DNA from: Fusibacter_C sp942493125 | GTDB lineage: Bacteria > Bacillota > Clostridia > Peptostreptococcales > Acidaminobacteraceae | Length of the DNA: 64,000 nt | Reading direction: 5' to 3' | Assembly: GCA_942493125.1 (NCBI GenBank) | Contig: OW818667.1 | Coordinates: 1,922,001 to 1,986,000 of the forward strand | Position numbers and translations under genes: made by a program | Part shown: positions 45,206-54,204 of the stretch, piece by piece | How positions within the stretch are numbered: the first letter of the stretch is position 1 | Layout of the letters: each line of letters starts with the position of its first letter | Notes under the pieces: model-generated | Databases searched by the model: none | What the model was told of the DNA's origin: nothing | Seen by the model: the letters and a program-made list of their open reading frames with translations, nothing else

Positions 45206-45212
45206 TTTTCAA

Positions 45213-46679
45213 CTACTCTAACAATAGTGGATTGATATTATGCGGTTCAAATGTCTCGATAAAATCAAAACCAAGCTTGTAACGTATTTTGTTTTCATAC
45301 ATACGATCATCAGCAATTTTAAAGAGCTCACTTAATGTAGTGCCCTCATCCCCAAATAATGCAATCCCATAACTGTACGAGCATACTATCTGTTTATTTC
45401 TATAGTTTATCGGATTTTCACTGAGCAGTTTCAAATGGCCATCGATGCGCTTTCTAAGTTTATCTTGGCTACAATTGAAAAATATACCGACAAATTCATC
45501 GCCACCATATCTTGCAAGCATATCGCTTTTGCGAATCAGATTTTTACAGCTCGCAGCAAAATGCTTAAGCAATACATCACCTGCCATATGCCCGTATTCA
45601 TCATTCGTGCGTTTTAGGTCGTTGAGATCAAATACGACGAGGTTGAACCGTTCATTGTATCTTTTCGCTCTTTCTTTGATAATTTCGAAGACTTCATCGA
45701 AGTAATGTCTGTTGTATAAGCTCGTCAGGCTATCAAATCTGGATAAAAACGCTTTTTCTTCATATAATAGCTGATTGGATATTGCAATCTCGACGTTGTT
45801 TCTAACAAACTCCATGAGCTTCACATCGTCGTCGTCAAATGCGTTGATACAGGTCGAATCGACATTTACTACACCGAAAAACCTTCCTTTTATGTAAATC
45901 GGCGCTGAGATAGTCGAACGTATAAATTCATCTTTCCCCGATGTCGTGTTGATTCTATGATAGTCTCCAAATTCTTTCAAATCGTTGATTTTTGCTATTT
46001 GGTCTAGTTTCTTTCCTATGGATTTATAAAGAAAGAGTTCTTTGAATGGGACTCTGAAATCCTCAATCCCCTTTTCTTCAAATCCAATCTGTGCGACTGG
46101 TCGTAGGAATTCACCTTCGAGCAACATGACGGTTCCAAGACTGGCATGGTCTATGGAGCTTATCGCACTTCGCAGGATCACTCTATACAGCTCATTGATG
46201 CCTTCTGCCCTTACGATTGACTGAGTCACCTCCAGCATGGATTCTCTGAGTTTTAGTAGTCTAGAGAGATGACTTTCCACCCTTTTCTTCTCATTGATTT
46301 CCATAAGATGCATCAACACATGTGGCGCATCGTTATAAATTACGACACGTGATTTATGTTCCACCCAGAAGATGTTTCTATCCTTGGTTTTAACACAAAG
46401 CTCACCTTGATCTACATAAGTCTCACCTGCCAAAGCTCGATTGATTGTCGTTTCGAAGACATCGACAAAAACGGGATTGATAAAACTTAAAATGCTCTTT
46501 TGATTGAGTGCTTCCACATCAAAACCAAAAACATGTTTGAACCCGGCGTTTACGAATAAGACTTTCTCGGCATTCAAAATAAGCGTCGGCATAGAGATCA
46601 GTCGATCGAAGACGTCAAAATCAGTTTGATTTAGGTGAATCGAATCATTTTCCCATTGGTTAGGCACTGTAAGGCTCAT
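45213..46679 (-). CDS. PAS-GAF-GGDEF diguanylate cyclase
   Basis: 488 residues. PAS (25-135), GAF (155-310), GGDEF (320-475). Active site ARYGGDEFVGIF, with RxxD (RKSD) five residues before. No membrane helix. GAF contains CINAFDDDDVKLMEF, as in small-molecule sensors. AAAGGATG lies before the ATG. Monocistronic between two terminators or promoters. Sensor ligand unknown. Confidence 0.92.
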   Translation of the reverse strand: MSLTVPNQWENDSIHLNQTDFDVFDRLISMPTLILNAEKVLFVNAGFKHVFGFDVEALNQKSILSFINPVFVDVFETTINRALAGETYVDQGELCVKTKDRNIFWVEHKSRVVIYNDAPHVLMHLMEINEKKRVESHLSRLLKLRESMLEVTQSIVRAEGINELYRVILRSAISSIDHASLGTVMLLEGEFLRPVAQIGFEEKGIEDFRVPFKELFLYKSIGKKLDQIAKINDLKEFGDYHRINTTSGKDEFIRSTISAPIYIKGRFFGVVNVDSTCINAFDDDDVKLMEFVRNNVEIAISNQLLYEEKAFLSRFDSLTSLYNRHYFDEVFEIIKERAKRYNERFNLVVFDLNDLKRTNDEYGHMAGDVLLKHFAASCKNLIRKSDMLARYGGDEFVGIFFNCSQDKLRKRIDGHLKLLSENPINYRNKQIVCSYSYGIALFGDEGTTLSELFKIADDRMYENKIRYKLGFDFIETFEPHNINPLLLE

Positions 46680-46794
46680 ATAATCATCCTTTATTAAGCA
46701 TGTATTATTACAACTTTGTTACAATACACCTATAAAATACCATTAGAATCCAATTTCGTCAATTTTATATTCGAAATTTACATAAAAGTACGTT

Positions 46795-48198
46795 TCACTT
46801 TTTGAAAAGCGCTTGATAAATGGCGCTATTCTTGTTAAAATACGCTTCCATTTCTGAATAGCTGATCTCATAAGTCGGATACCACGCAGCATAAGGCGCT
46901 ATTTCATATAACGGATAATAGATTTTCATGACGTCCGCTTCAAAACTAATATTAAATTTACCTTTTTTAAATGTGTCTAAACGCATTTGCTCCGGTGTAT
47001 TCTTATCGATGTAAAGAAAGGCATTTTCATCAGCCATAAATTGGCTATCGATGATTTTTGCCAGTGCCAAACGCCAATCCATGTCAACACTAAAAAGCGA
47101 TTCAAATGGCAGTTCTTCTCCAGTCGATAAATCATAATGAAGTGTCGTCAAGATAGAATTTGGATGTGCTGCACCAAATCCATACCAGTAGCCAACTGTC
47201 TCATAATTCAAAACATCGCCCACAACAGAAAGCTCATAATCGAGTTTCGCAGTATAGTCGATTTTATCGATTTGATTGTAATCCACCATTTCTTCTGGAT
47301 TCAATGAAAAATCTGTTATTTGATACGTATTGACGCTATCAAAAATCGCTTGATTCAGTGTAGCAAGAAAGTCTGTATCAACAGTGGCATCAGATGTTGA
47401 AAATAATGGATAAAAAACACTGATGCCAATGTAAGGCGACATTATTTGTGTGCTAAATGTTAAGCCATCGACAAGCGTTTCAGATTTGAAAGATTCATCG
47501 AGCGTCATACCATCAAGAGACATGGACCAGCTCATGCGCTTCTTGTCATCATCAAGTGGCATGATAAAGATTCTACCGCCCTCTTGATGCGCTGTCACCG
47601 GAAAATAGAAAGTCGGATAATCATCCAATTGCTTGCCATCGTCATCTATGAAGTATGATTTGTTGCCGTCATTTGCTAAGAACAAACGATCGCGTACAGG
47701 GTGCACATAATAGAAGCTTGTTTCTCCATGTATGTCACCAAGGCCGTCGATCAAGTCATATTTGATGACAGAATTGCCATCCAAGCCATATCCTGGCCAA
47801 AACTCTTTCGCTTCAGCGAATAAATAATGCCACGTGTCAACTCTGGAAATCAAACCATTTGGCTCGAATACATAAGCTCCTGTTGGATCAATCAAACCAT
47901 AGATGCCTTCTGCCAATTTACCATAATAAATGATGTCAGCTGGTGGTTCAACTTTGACGATTGCCCTACCGCCATAAAATTCCCAAGCTTCCAAAAAACT
48001 CGGTTCAATGACGACATCTCCCTGCTTATCCATATAACCAAAAAGGCCTGTTTGTTCATCGACAAAAACACGCCAACTTGAGCTCAATCTTTCATCTTGA
48101 AGTAACGGATTATCATCTCTGCGGGCATCATCTAGTATTGAACACCCAGAGAATGTCAATGCAAGGACAAATAAGCCAAGCAATATCATGCGTTTCAA
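46795..48198 (-). CDS. WG-repeat and DUF3298 lipoprotein
   Basis: About 467 residues. The best start is a TTG at 48198, eleven bases after GGAGGGG, giving MKRMILLGLFVLALTFSGCS; ATG at 48222 lies on the Shine-Dalgarno site. Lipobox TFSGC marks a lipoprotein. The N-terminal half has two or three WG repeats (GLFGYMDKQGDVVIEPSF, YGLIDPTGAYVFEP). The C-terminal half is DUF4163/DUF3298 (RsiV-like; GYWYGFGAAHPN, DLSTGEELPFESLF). Role unknown; such domains may sense envelope stress or wall components. Confidence 0.85.
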   Translation of the reverse strand: MKRMILLGLFVLALTFSGCSILDDARRDDNPLLQDERLSSSWRVFVDEQTGLFGYMDKQGDVVIEPSFLEAWEFYGGRAIVKVEPPADIIYYGKLAEGIYGLIDPTGAYVFEPNGLISRVDTWHYLFAEAKEFWPGYGLDGNSVIKYDLIDGLGDIHGETSFYYVHPVRDRLFLANDGNKSYFIDDDGKQLDDYPTFYFPVTAHQEGGRIFIMPLDDDKKRMSWSMSLDGMTLDESFKSETLVDGLTFSTQIMSPYIGISVFYPLFSTSDATVDTDFLATLNQAIFDSVNTYQITDFSLNPEEMVDYNQIDKIDYTAKLDYELSVVGDVLNYETVGYWYGFGAAHPNSILTTLHYDLSTGEELPFESLFSVDMDWRLALAKIIDSQFMADENAFLYIDKNTPEQMRLDTFKKGKFNISFEADVMKIYYPLYEIAPYAAWYPTYEISYSEMEAYFNKNSAIYQALFKK

Positions 48199-48406
48199 AG
48201 ATATACCAACCCCTCCAGCCATTTAATAAACACCTTAATTTGTAACAAATATGTACCAACTACTTACCTGCTACTTACCCGCTACGTTCCCTGTTATGTA
48301 CCTACTATATACCTACAAATCATCAATAATATGTCCTATATTTTATCAATCTCTCACTTTATTGACTATATGATACATGAATATTGTTAAAAATACAATC
48401 AATTAA

Positions 48407-48530
48407 GGAAATTGCATAATTACCGAATACGTTACAAAATCAACTTTTCAAACAGCAACAATGGCTAATTTTCCTCAATTGACATAATGCCATTATTTTT
48501 CGTGATATAATAATAGAAATTGCATAATCA
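48407..48530. repeat. MITE-like element, broken copy 4, in a 321-base gap
   Basis: GGAAATTGCATAATTACC starts at 48407 and the core AAACAGCAACAATGGC is kept, but no complementary end follows. Instead GAAATTGCATAATCACC occurs in direct orientation at 48515-48531, just before the glycosylase ribosome site. An extended -10 (TGATATAAT, 48503-48511) lies inside, so the element may supply the promoter. Nothing else was seen in the gap. Confidence 0.6.
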
Positions 48531-48542
48531 CCAGGAGGGCAC

Positions 48543-49151
48543 ATGCACTATTTTGAATATGGCGAAGAGGCCATACAATACCTAAAAAAGAAAGATAAAA
48601 AACTCGGTGCTGCAATCGACCGGATTGGACCAATACAGAGAGAAATTTTGCCTGATTTATTCAAAGGACTTATCAGTAGTATCATCGCGCAACAAATATC
48701 GAGCAAAGCGGCAGACACTGTTTGGAAGCGGTTTGAGTTACTCGTTGGCGATGTGACACCGCAAAGCGTCTCTCTTGTGGATGTCGCAGACATTCAAACT
48801 AGAGGCATGTCAATGAGAAAAGCCAGCTATATAAAGACCATCTCTGAGATGATACACAGTGGTGCATTTAACCTGGACGAACTAGCAATACTTCCAGATG
48901 AAGAAATAACTAAGAGGCTAAAATCACTACCTGGTATTGGGATTTGGACGGCAGAAATGCTCATGATTTTTTCCATGCAAAGGCAAAATATCGTCAGTTG
49001 GGATGATCTAGCAATCCGCCGTGGCATGATGCGTCTTTATGGCAAAACAGAGCTTGATCGTGCGACTTTTGAATATTACAAAAAAAGATATGCACCTTAC
49101 GGCAGTGTGGCATCGCTCTATTTATGGGCATTATCTGTTGAACCAATTTGA
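48543..49151 (+). CDS. DNA-3-methyladenine glycosylase II-like (HhH-GPD)
   Basis: 202 residues. The helix-hairpin-helix with LPGIGIWTAEMLM and the following VSWDDLAIRRGM (catalytic aspartate in the WDDLA region) place it in the AlkA family. It excises alkylated adenine. Smaller than E. coli AlkA, lacking its N-terminal domain, as in many Firmicutes. AGGAGGG precedes the ATG. No ada-type regulator nearby. Confidence 0.92.
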   Translation: MHYFEYGEEAIQYLKKKDKKLGAAIDRIGPIQREILPDLFKGLISSIIAQQISSKAADTVWKRFELLVGDVTPQSVSLVDVADIQTRGMSMRKASYIKTISEMIHSGAFNLDELAILPDEEITKRLKSLPGIGIWTAEMLMIFSMQRQNIVSWDDLAIRRGMMRLYGKTELDRATFEYYKKRYAPYGSVASLYLWALSVEPI

Positions 49152-49233
49152 AGTATAACGGACGATTATATATTCACTACATCATATGCACAACGTTATA
49201 TGCGAAACTTAGAATTTTAACAAGGGGGGCGTT

Positions 49234-49695
49234 ATGAACTGGACGATTCAAAAAATGGCGTCAATGGATGCCACCACGCTATACGAGATTATCGTTTTGC
49301 GATTCAACGTGTTCATCATTGAACAATCGTGTTTTTATGAAGAATTCGATAATAAGGATCTTGAGGCGACCCATGTCTATGGGAGAGATGACACAGGTAA
49401 AATTATTGCCTATCTCAGAATCCTCGAACCAGGTGTCTCTTTTGAAGAAGTATCCATCGGACGTGTTGTCGTAAGCCCTGAATATCGCAAAGTAGGCGTC
49501 GGACAGGACCTGATGCAAATGGGTTTGAACGCAGTCCGTGAACGATATGGTGATGTTCCCGTCAGAATCTCTGCACAAGCGTATCTTCAGTCATTTTATG
49601 CGTCACTTGGTTTTGAAGCGCAATCGGAAATATACTTGGAAGACGACATTCCGCATATTGAGATGCTTTTTAATCCGATAAATTATAAGAAATGA
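49234..49695 (+). CDS. ElaA-type GNAT acetyltransferase
   Basis: 153 residues. Starts MNWTIQKMASMDATTLYEII, has acetyl-CoA motif IGRVVVSPEYRKVGVGQDLM near 80-95. ElaA family; substrate unknown. Lies 82 bases after the glycosylase on the same strand, with its own ribosome site (AAGGGGGG), probably in one transcript; a terminator follows. Confidence 0.9.
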   Translation: MNWTIQKMASMDATTLYEIIVLRFNVFIIEQSCFYEEFDNKDLEATHVYGRDDTGKIIAYLRILEPGVSFEEVSIGRVVVSPEYRKVGVGQDLMQMGLNAVRERYGDVPVRISAQAYLQSFYASLGFEAQSEIYLEDDIPHIEMLFNPINYKK

Positions 49696-49724
49696 AGCGA
49701 GATGAAATCTTAAATTTTCTGCAA

Positions 49725-49766
49725 AAAAAAGATGCTTAGACATATAAAAATGTCAGCATCTTTTTT
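49725..49766 (+). terminator. terminator of glycosylase/acetyltransferase operon
   Basis: AAAAAAGATGC...GCATCTTTTTT with inner GACAT/ATGTC stem; T run on plus strand, A run before (works for minus strand too). Confidence 0.85.
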
Positions 49767-49854
49767 ATTACTTTTTTTATTATCTTATTTAAGATCTTAT
49801 TAATATCGTTCTTATTATCTTGCATCTTCTTTACATCATTATACTATGTTGATT

Positions 49855-50649
49855 TTACTTGCCATCAAGCAAATCGCCAAGGGTGCCCAGTAAACTGCCT
49901 TCGCCTTTTGAGCTGCCACCGTGCGCTCTGGCACTTGAAAGAATTCTATCGGCCATGCGTGAGAACGGCAAAGACTGAAGCCAAACTTTTCCAGGTCCTC
50001 TCAGTGTTGCCAAGAAGAGACCTTCACCTCCAAATACAGCACTTTTAATGCCTTTTACCATCTCGATATTATAATCCACACTACCTGTCAATGCGACGAG
50101 GCAGCCAGTATCAATTTTCAAGACTTCACCTTGAGCAAGTTCTTTTTCAATGATCGTGCCACCTGCATGCAAGAACGCCAATCCGTCCCCTTCCAACTTT
50201 TGCATAATGAACCCTTCACCACCGAAAAATCCGACGCCGATTCTCTTTTGAAATGCAATCCCGATGGAGATACCCATAGCTGAACAGAGATAGGCATCCT
50301 TTTGTGCAATAAGACGACCGCCGTACTCCGTCAAATCCACTGGCAAAATTTTACCTGGATAACCGGCTGCAAAGGCTATTTTCTTTCTGTCATTTGAGTT
50401 GTTGCTGAACTGTGTCATGAACAAACTTTCGCCCGTTATAACGCGCTTGCCTGCGCCCATGAGTTTACCCATAAGACCGCCACCAGCTTGCTCTGTGCCA
50501 TCACCGAAGATGGTTGTCATATCGACGCCTGCTTCCATGTACATCATCGCGCCAGCTTCTGCAAGTACTGTCTCTCTTGGATCCAGTTCAATCTCTACAA
50601 ACTGCATATCATCGCCAAACAATTGATACTCAATATCATGTGCTCTCAT
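49855..50649 (-). CDS. AIM24/TIGR00266 family protein
   Basis: 264 residues, beta-rich, with ETVLAEAGAMMYMEAG and GEGLFLATLRGPGKVWLQSLPFSRMA, the AIM24 pattern. Such proteins are cytoplasmic or membrane-associated, of unknown function. AGGAGG before the ATG. A glycine/serine-rich tail (SSKGEGSLLG) is unremarkable. Confidence 0.93.
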   Translation of the reverse strand: MRAHDIEYQLFGDDMQFVEIELDPRETVLAEAGAMMYMEAGVDMTTIFGDGTEQAGGGLMGKLMGAGKRVITGESLFMTQFSNNSNDRKKIAFAAGYPGKILPVDLTEYGGRLIAQKDAYLCSAMGISIGIAFQKRIGVGFFGGEGFIMQKLEGDGLAFLHAGGTIIEKELAQGEVLKIDTGCLVALTGSVDYNIEMVKGIKSAVFGGEGLFLATLRGPGKVWLQSLPFSRMADRILSSARAHGGSSKGEGSLLGTLGDLLDGK

Positions 50650-50772
50650 ATTGCCTCCTATTATTCCATATTAATTTTATACTAGCATAAACATTACGCT
50701 TACTCAATTGATTGAGACATTTCTAATCAAACCTTAACCATTTATGCAATTATGCTCATAGAAAAGGCATCA

Positions 50773-50916
50773 TTCATAGATATTGTTTTGTTCATAGATA
50801 ATGTTTTGTTCATAGACAATGTTTTGTTCATAGACAATGTTTTGTTCATAGACAATGTTTTGTTCATAGACAATATTTTGTTCATAGACAATGTTTTATT
50901 CATTGACACAGCTTTA
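50773..50916. repeat. 18-bp tandem repeat (VNTR), 8 units
   Basis: Units start at 50773, 50791, 50809, 50827, 50845, 50863, 50881 and 50899; consensus TTCATAGACAATGTTTTG. Central units are identical; outer ones differ by one to four bases. The period is a multiple of three, so both strands stay open. It lies just after the sirtuin stop. No promoter or protein function is evident. Confidence 0.9.
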
Positions 50917-50923
50917 TTCACCC

Positions 50924-51754
50924 TTATTTTGGTACACAATAAGATAGGACTTCACCAATAGGTGCATTGATTTGAAGCAACGCCCTATGGTCTTGAGAGG
51001 TCTTGCTCTTGTTGATCAAGATGAGTTTGTTGCCTCTATAATAGTCCAGCAATCCTGCTGCTGGATAAACGACTAAAGATGTGCCGCCAACAATCATCAA
51101 ATCCGCTTGCCGAATCGCTTTAATAGCGCCGTCTATGGTTTGTTCATCCAATGACTCTTCATAAAGAACGACATCGGGTTTCACCATGGCGCCACAAATA
51201 TCGCATTTTGGTACATTTGAACTGTGGATGATCTTGTCTAATCCATAGAATTTTCCACACTGCATGCAGTTGTTTCTGTGTATGGACCCATGAAGCTCAA
51301 ATACATTTTTTGAACCGGCCATCTGATGCAGTCCATCGATGTTCTGCGTGATCACTGCCTTGAGTTTGCCACGTGCCTCAAGGAGAGACAAAGCGATGTG
51401 CGCAGCGTTCGGCTTTGCATTTTCATAAATCATCTTTTCCTTATAAAAAGCGTAAAAGCTTTCTGGATGCTTCATGAAGAAGCGATGGCTCAATATCGTC
51501 TCAGGAGGATAAGCGTGTTTATCAAGTGTTTCAAAGAGGCCACCCTGTGACCTGAAATCCGGGATATTGCTCTCAGTAGAAACGCCTGCACCGCCGAAAA
51601 AGACGATGTTTTCACTTTCATTTATGAGTTTCTTTAATTGATCAAATTGAATTTGAAGTTCACTTTGATGAACATCGTAATGCTCATCTTGTTGCTTTTG
51701 CGATGCGTTGTCAATATCGGATTGTTCTTCATTTTGTGTGTCGGATGTCTGCAC
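50924..51754 (-). CDS. cobB: SIR2-family NAD-dependent protein deacylase
   Basis: 276 residues with GTG start behind AGGAGG. Residues 1-35 are acidic and Gln-rich, a variable N-terminal extension. Then VFFGGAGVSTESNIPDFRS (NAD site), TQNIDGLHQMAGS, catalytic histidine in ELHGS, and zinc cysteines CMQCGKF and CDICGAMVKP. It removes acyl groups from lysines. The C-terminus ends next to an 18-bp repeat array. Confidence 0.93.
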   Translation of the reverse strand: MQTSDTQNEEQSDIDNASQKQQDEHYDVHQSELQIQFDQLKKLINESENIVFFGGAGVSTESNIPDFRSQGGLFETLDKHAYPPETILSHRFFMKHPESFYAFYKEKMIYENAKPNAAHIALSLLEARGKLKAVITQNIDGLHQMAGSKNVFELHGSIHRNNCMQCGKFYGLDKIIHSSNVPKCDICGAMVKPDVVLYEESLDEQTIDGAIKAIRQADLMIVGGTSLVVYPAAGLLDYYRGNKLILINKSKTSQDHRALLQINAPIGEVLSYCVPK

Positions 51755-51928
51755 TTGATGCCTCCTGTTCGAATTTGAAACTAATCAGTAATGGCTTTTT
51801 TGATTATACCCTATTTCAATGGATACTTAACACTTCCACTTTAAGTCTATTATTTGTTCAACGGAGCGTATTCACAGAATAATTGGGTAAAATTAGACTA
51901 TCATCCAAACAGCAGAAGGAGAATAGGC

Positions 51929-52381
51929 ATGGGAGAAAAAGATACGAGGTATAAAAAACCATCCCTTGATGTATTAAAGGGACAATTGACTGAACTACAA
52001 TTTCAGGTAACACAGCTTGGCGAAACTGAACATCCTTTTAATAATAAATATTGGAATCATTTCGAAAAAGGACTTTATGTCGATATCATTTCTGGCGAAC
52101 CTTTATTTAGTTCAAAAGACAAATTTGAATCTTCATGTGGTTGGCCAAGCTTTTCAAGACCCGTTTTCAAAGAAGCGATCCGTTATCTTGAAGACAACGC
52201 GTTTCACATGAACCGCATCGAAGTCAGAAGCCAGGAGAGCAACAGCCATCTTGGACACGTTTTCGATGATGGTCCCGAAGAATCAGGCGGCTTGCGATAT
52301 TGCATCAACAGCGCAGCACTTAGATTCATACCCAACGACAAACTGGATGAAGAAGGTTATAGCCTCTATAAAATTGACTAA
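51929..52381 (+). CDS. msrB: peptide-methionine (R)-S-oxide reductase MsrB
   Basis: 150 residues from the ATG at 51929, behind AGAAGGAG; the open frame upstream has no start signal. CGWPSFSRPV and the catalytic Cys in GLRYCINSAALRF are conserved. The zinc-binding CxxC pairs of many MsrB are replaced (DIISGEPLFSSKDKFESS), so this is the zinc-free type. It repairs oxidised methionine with thioredoxin. Single gene with terminator. Confidence 0.95.
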   Translation: MGEKDTRYKKPSLDVLKGQLTELQFQVTQLGETEHPFNNKYWNHFEKGLYVDIISGEPLFSSKDKFESSCGWPSFSRPVFKEAIRYLEDNAFHMNRIEVRSQESNSHLGHVFDDGPEESGGLRYCINSAALRFIPNDKLDEEGYSLYKID

Positions 52382-52394
52382 TATATACCATCTA

Positions 52395-52417
52395 AAAGGC
52401 CTTGAATAAGGCTTTTT
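52395..52417 (+). terminator. terminator of msrB
   Basis: AAAGGCCTT, GAAT loop, AAGGCTTTTT. Confidence 0.75.
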
Positions 52418-52425
52418 ATTTTTTG

Positions 52426-52455
52426 TTGACAATACTGTGCGTCGTACAGTATAAT
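52426..52455 (+). promoter_or_regulatory. padR promoter with internal operator
   Basis: TTGACA (52426-52431), 18 bases, TATAAT (52450-52455). Inside, ATACTGT (52432-52438) and ACAGTAT (52446-52452) form an exact inverted repeat that fills the spacer and reaches the -10; a PadR dimer bound there would block RNA polymerase. Confidence 0.8.
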
Positions 52456-52476
52456 GTAATCAAAGGTGGTGATTAT

Positions 52477-52818
52477 ATGGCTGAACTTGAATCCATCGTT
52501 CAGAATTTAAAACAGGAAATGAAACGCGGAACATTGGTACTGGCTGTATTAACTAGAGTTGATGAACCACAATACGGCTACACGCTCATCACAGAACTCA
52601 GTGACCTCGGTATGGCTGTTGAGCAAAATACACTTTACCCGCTAATGAGGCGCCTTGAAAAACAAGGTCTGCTCGAATCGCTTTGGCAGATAGAAGAAAA
52701 CCGACCGAGACGGTATTATCAAATAAGCTCACTTGGCAGAGATGTCAGAAATGCTCTTATAGCCGAATGGCAATCACTTGAACTGACGATGTCAAAATTA
52801 GTAGGAGGCGCATTATGA
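52477..52818 (+). CDS. PadR family transcriptional regulator
   Basis: 113 residues from the ATG at 52477 (GGTGGTGA upstream); the longer frame is not used. Winged helix with GYTLITELSDLGMAVEQNTLYPLMRRLEKQ and PRRYYQISSLGR. Controls the next gene and itself through the inverted repeat in its promoter. Its stop overlaps the next start as ATGA. Confidence 0.93.
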   Translation: MAELESIVQNLKQEMKRGTLVLAVLTRVDEPQYGYTLITELSDLGMAVEQNTLYPLMRRLEKQGLLESLWQIEENRPRRYYQISSLGRDVRNALIAEWQSLELTMSKLVGGAL

Positions 52819-53765
52819 TTAAGAACTATCTATATACTATAGGAAAATACTTGACTCCGTCGCAGAGAGACGAAGTCTTGAGAGAAATTGAGGCCAATCT
52901 CTACGATTACCTCGAAGAAAACTTTGGCAAAAAAGAATATACGAATGGGGAGATTGAATCAGCCCTTCGTGCAATGGGACATCCAAAAACAGTGGCACAA
53001 GCCTATCAGACAAATCCACGTGGCTTGATTGGCGCGGGTTACATCGACGCCTATTGGCTCGTTGTGAAAATTGCGCTCATCGGATCTGCGATCGGTATCA
53101 CAGTTGGTAACTTAATTGACTTGTCTCCAGATAACTCGGGCATGCAGCTCTTTATAAAGCTTGCGGCTGATATATTCTCTTCAGGCGTCGGTGCGCTTGG
53201 TATGGTCACGCTGATCTTTGCACTCATTGAGCACTATAGCCCACAAGAAAACATAACCGTATCGGAAACCTGGAAAATAAGTGACCTTGAAAAAGCACCA
53301 GAACCAAACCAAAAAGTCAGCTTATTCGACTTGATCATCGAGACATTCTTCATCTGTTTCGGACTCGTCGTCATGAACTCAGCAGTGCCGATTTTTGCAT
53401 TCAACTTAGAAGATAGACAGGTTCTTCCGATAGTTAACATGGATCTTTTTGCACCATTTATCATCATGATAACGCTTGTCTTAGCAGCTTCCCTTTTGCT
53501 CAATATCTACTTGATGATCATCAGAAAATGGCAAACATCAACGCGGATCATCACCATCTTGCTGGACCTGATTGGCATCGGTATTGTGACTAAGATCGCT
53601 TTAACGCCAGAAATTTGGGACTTAACCGCTTTAAGAAGCATCCTCGGCGATGCTGCAAAGGTGGATACTTGGTTTACGATGTCTGTTAATATCGGCCTTG
53701 CTGTTATGATCATCATCTCAGCATTTGACATATTCGGACACATTAAAGTGATGCTTAAAAAATAG
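52815..53765 (+). CDS. HAAS-domain membrane protein regulated by PadR
   Basis: 316 residues. Residues 1-75 form a HAAS domain (LTPSQRDEVLREIEANLYDYL, IESALRAMGHPKTVAQAY), followed by seven or so membrane helices. HAAS/DUF1700 proteins commonly follow PadR genes; their role may be in envelope or membrane stress. Function not known. Translational coupling to padR by ATGA overlap. Confidence 0.88.
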   Translation: MIKNYLYTIGKYLTPSQRDEVLREIEANLYDYLEENFGKKEYTNGEIESALRAMGHPKTVAQAYQTNPRGLIGAGYIDAYWLVVKIALIGSAIGITVGNLIDLSPDNSGMQLFIKLAADIFSSGVGALGMVTLIFALIEHYSPQENITVSETWKISDLEKAPEPNQKVSLFDLIIETFFICFGLVVMNSAVPIFAFNLEDRQVLPIVNMDLFAPFIIMITLVLAASLLLNIYLMIIRKWQTSTRIITILLDLIGIGIVTKIALTPEIWDLTALRSILGDAAKVDTWFTMSVNIGLAVMIIISAFDIFGHIKVMLKK

Positions 53766-53768
53766 AAT

Positions 53769-53809
53769 AAAAGCCCATTGCAGACTGATTTAGCTGCATT
53801 GGGCTTTTT
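53769..53809 (+). terminator. terminator of padR operon
   Basis: AAGCCCATTGCAG pairs with CTGCATTGGGCTT with one mismatch, then T run. Confidence 0.8.
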
Positions 53810-53841
53810 ATATTCTGTTGATATATATTTTATTATTGATG

Positions 53842-54204
53842 TTACACCTGAAGCAACTTCGCAACAAATTCGAAACGTTCATTGTTTGGGCCGTCAAAAA
53901 ACAAAATCTCTGCATTGCCCACGACTCTTGGTGGTGTGTATTTGACGCCAAGGCCATCGAGGCGCTTCATCTCATCTTGAAGTGAATCCACTTTAAAGGC
54001 GATGTGCTCAATCGGACCAACTGTCCTTGGTTCATTCTCAGGTTTTAAAATCAACTCGACGATGGTGCCTCCAATTTCCATAAAGATCAAATGACTTGCA
54101 GGATAATGGTATTCTTTTATTAGTTTTGCCTGAAGTACCTCTAAATAAAATGGCATCGTCTTATTCAAATCAAGTACCTTGATGCCGATATGTCCAAATT
54201 TCAT
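53842..54204 (-). CDS. VOC (glyoxalase-like) family protein
   Basis: 120 residues. FGHIGIKVLDLNKTMPFYLEVL and GPIEHIAFKVDSL give two VOC half-modules; ligands are plausible (H5, E55, H77, E117). Could be lactoylglutathione lyase-like or an unassigned metal enzyme. AGGAGG before the ATG. Unlike the short VOC fragment at 6304, this one is full length. Confidence 0.9.
   Translation of the reverse strand: MKFGHIGIKVLDLNKTMPFYLEVLQAKLIKEYHYPASHLIFMEIGGTIVELILKPENEPRTVGPIEHIAFKVDSLQDEMKRLDGLGVKYTPPRVVGNAEILFFDGPNNERFEFVAKLLQV

Noticed and set aside
50773..50916. Possible CRISPR array
   Set aside because: Units are directly adjacent without unique spacers and too short; no cas gene is near.
50742..50961. 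Overlapping repetitive ORFs on both strands
   Set aside because: They only reflect an 18-base tandem repeat, whose period is a multiple of three. No ribosome site or homologous protein is evident.
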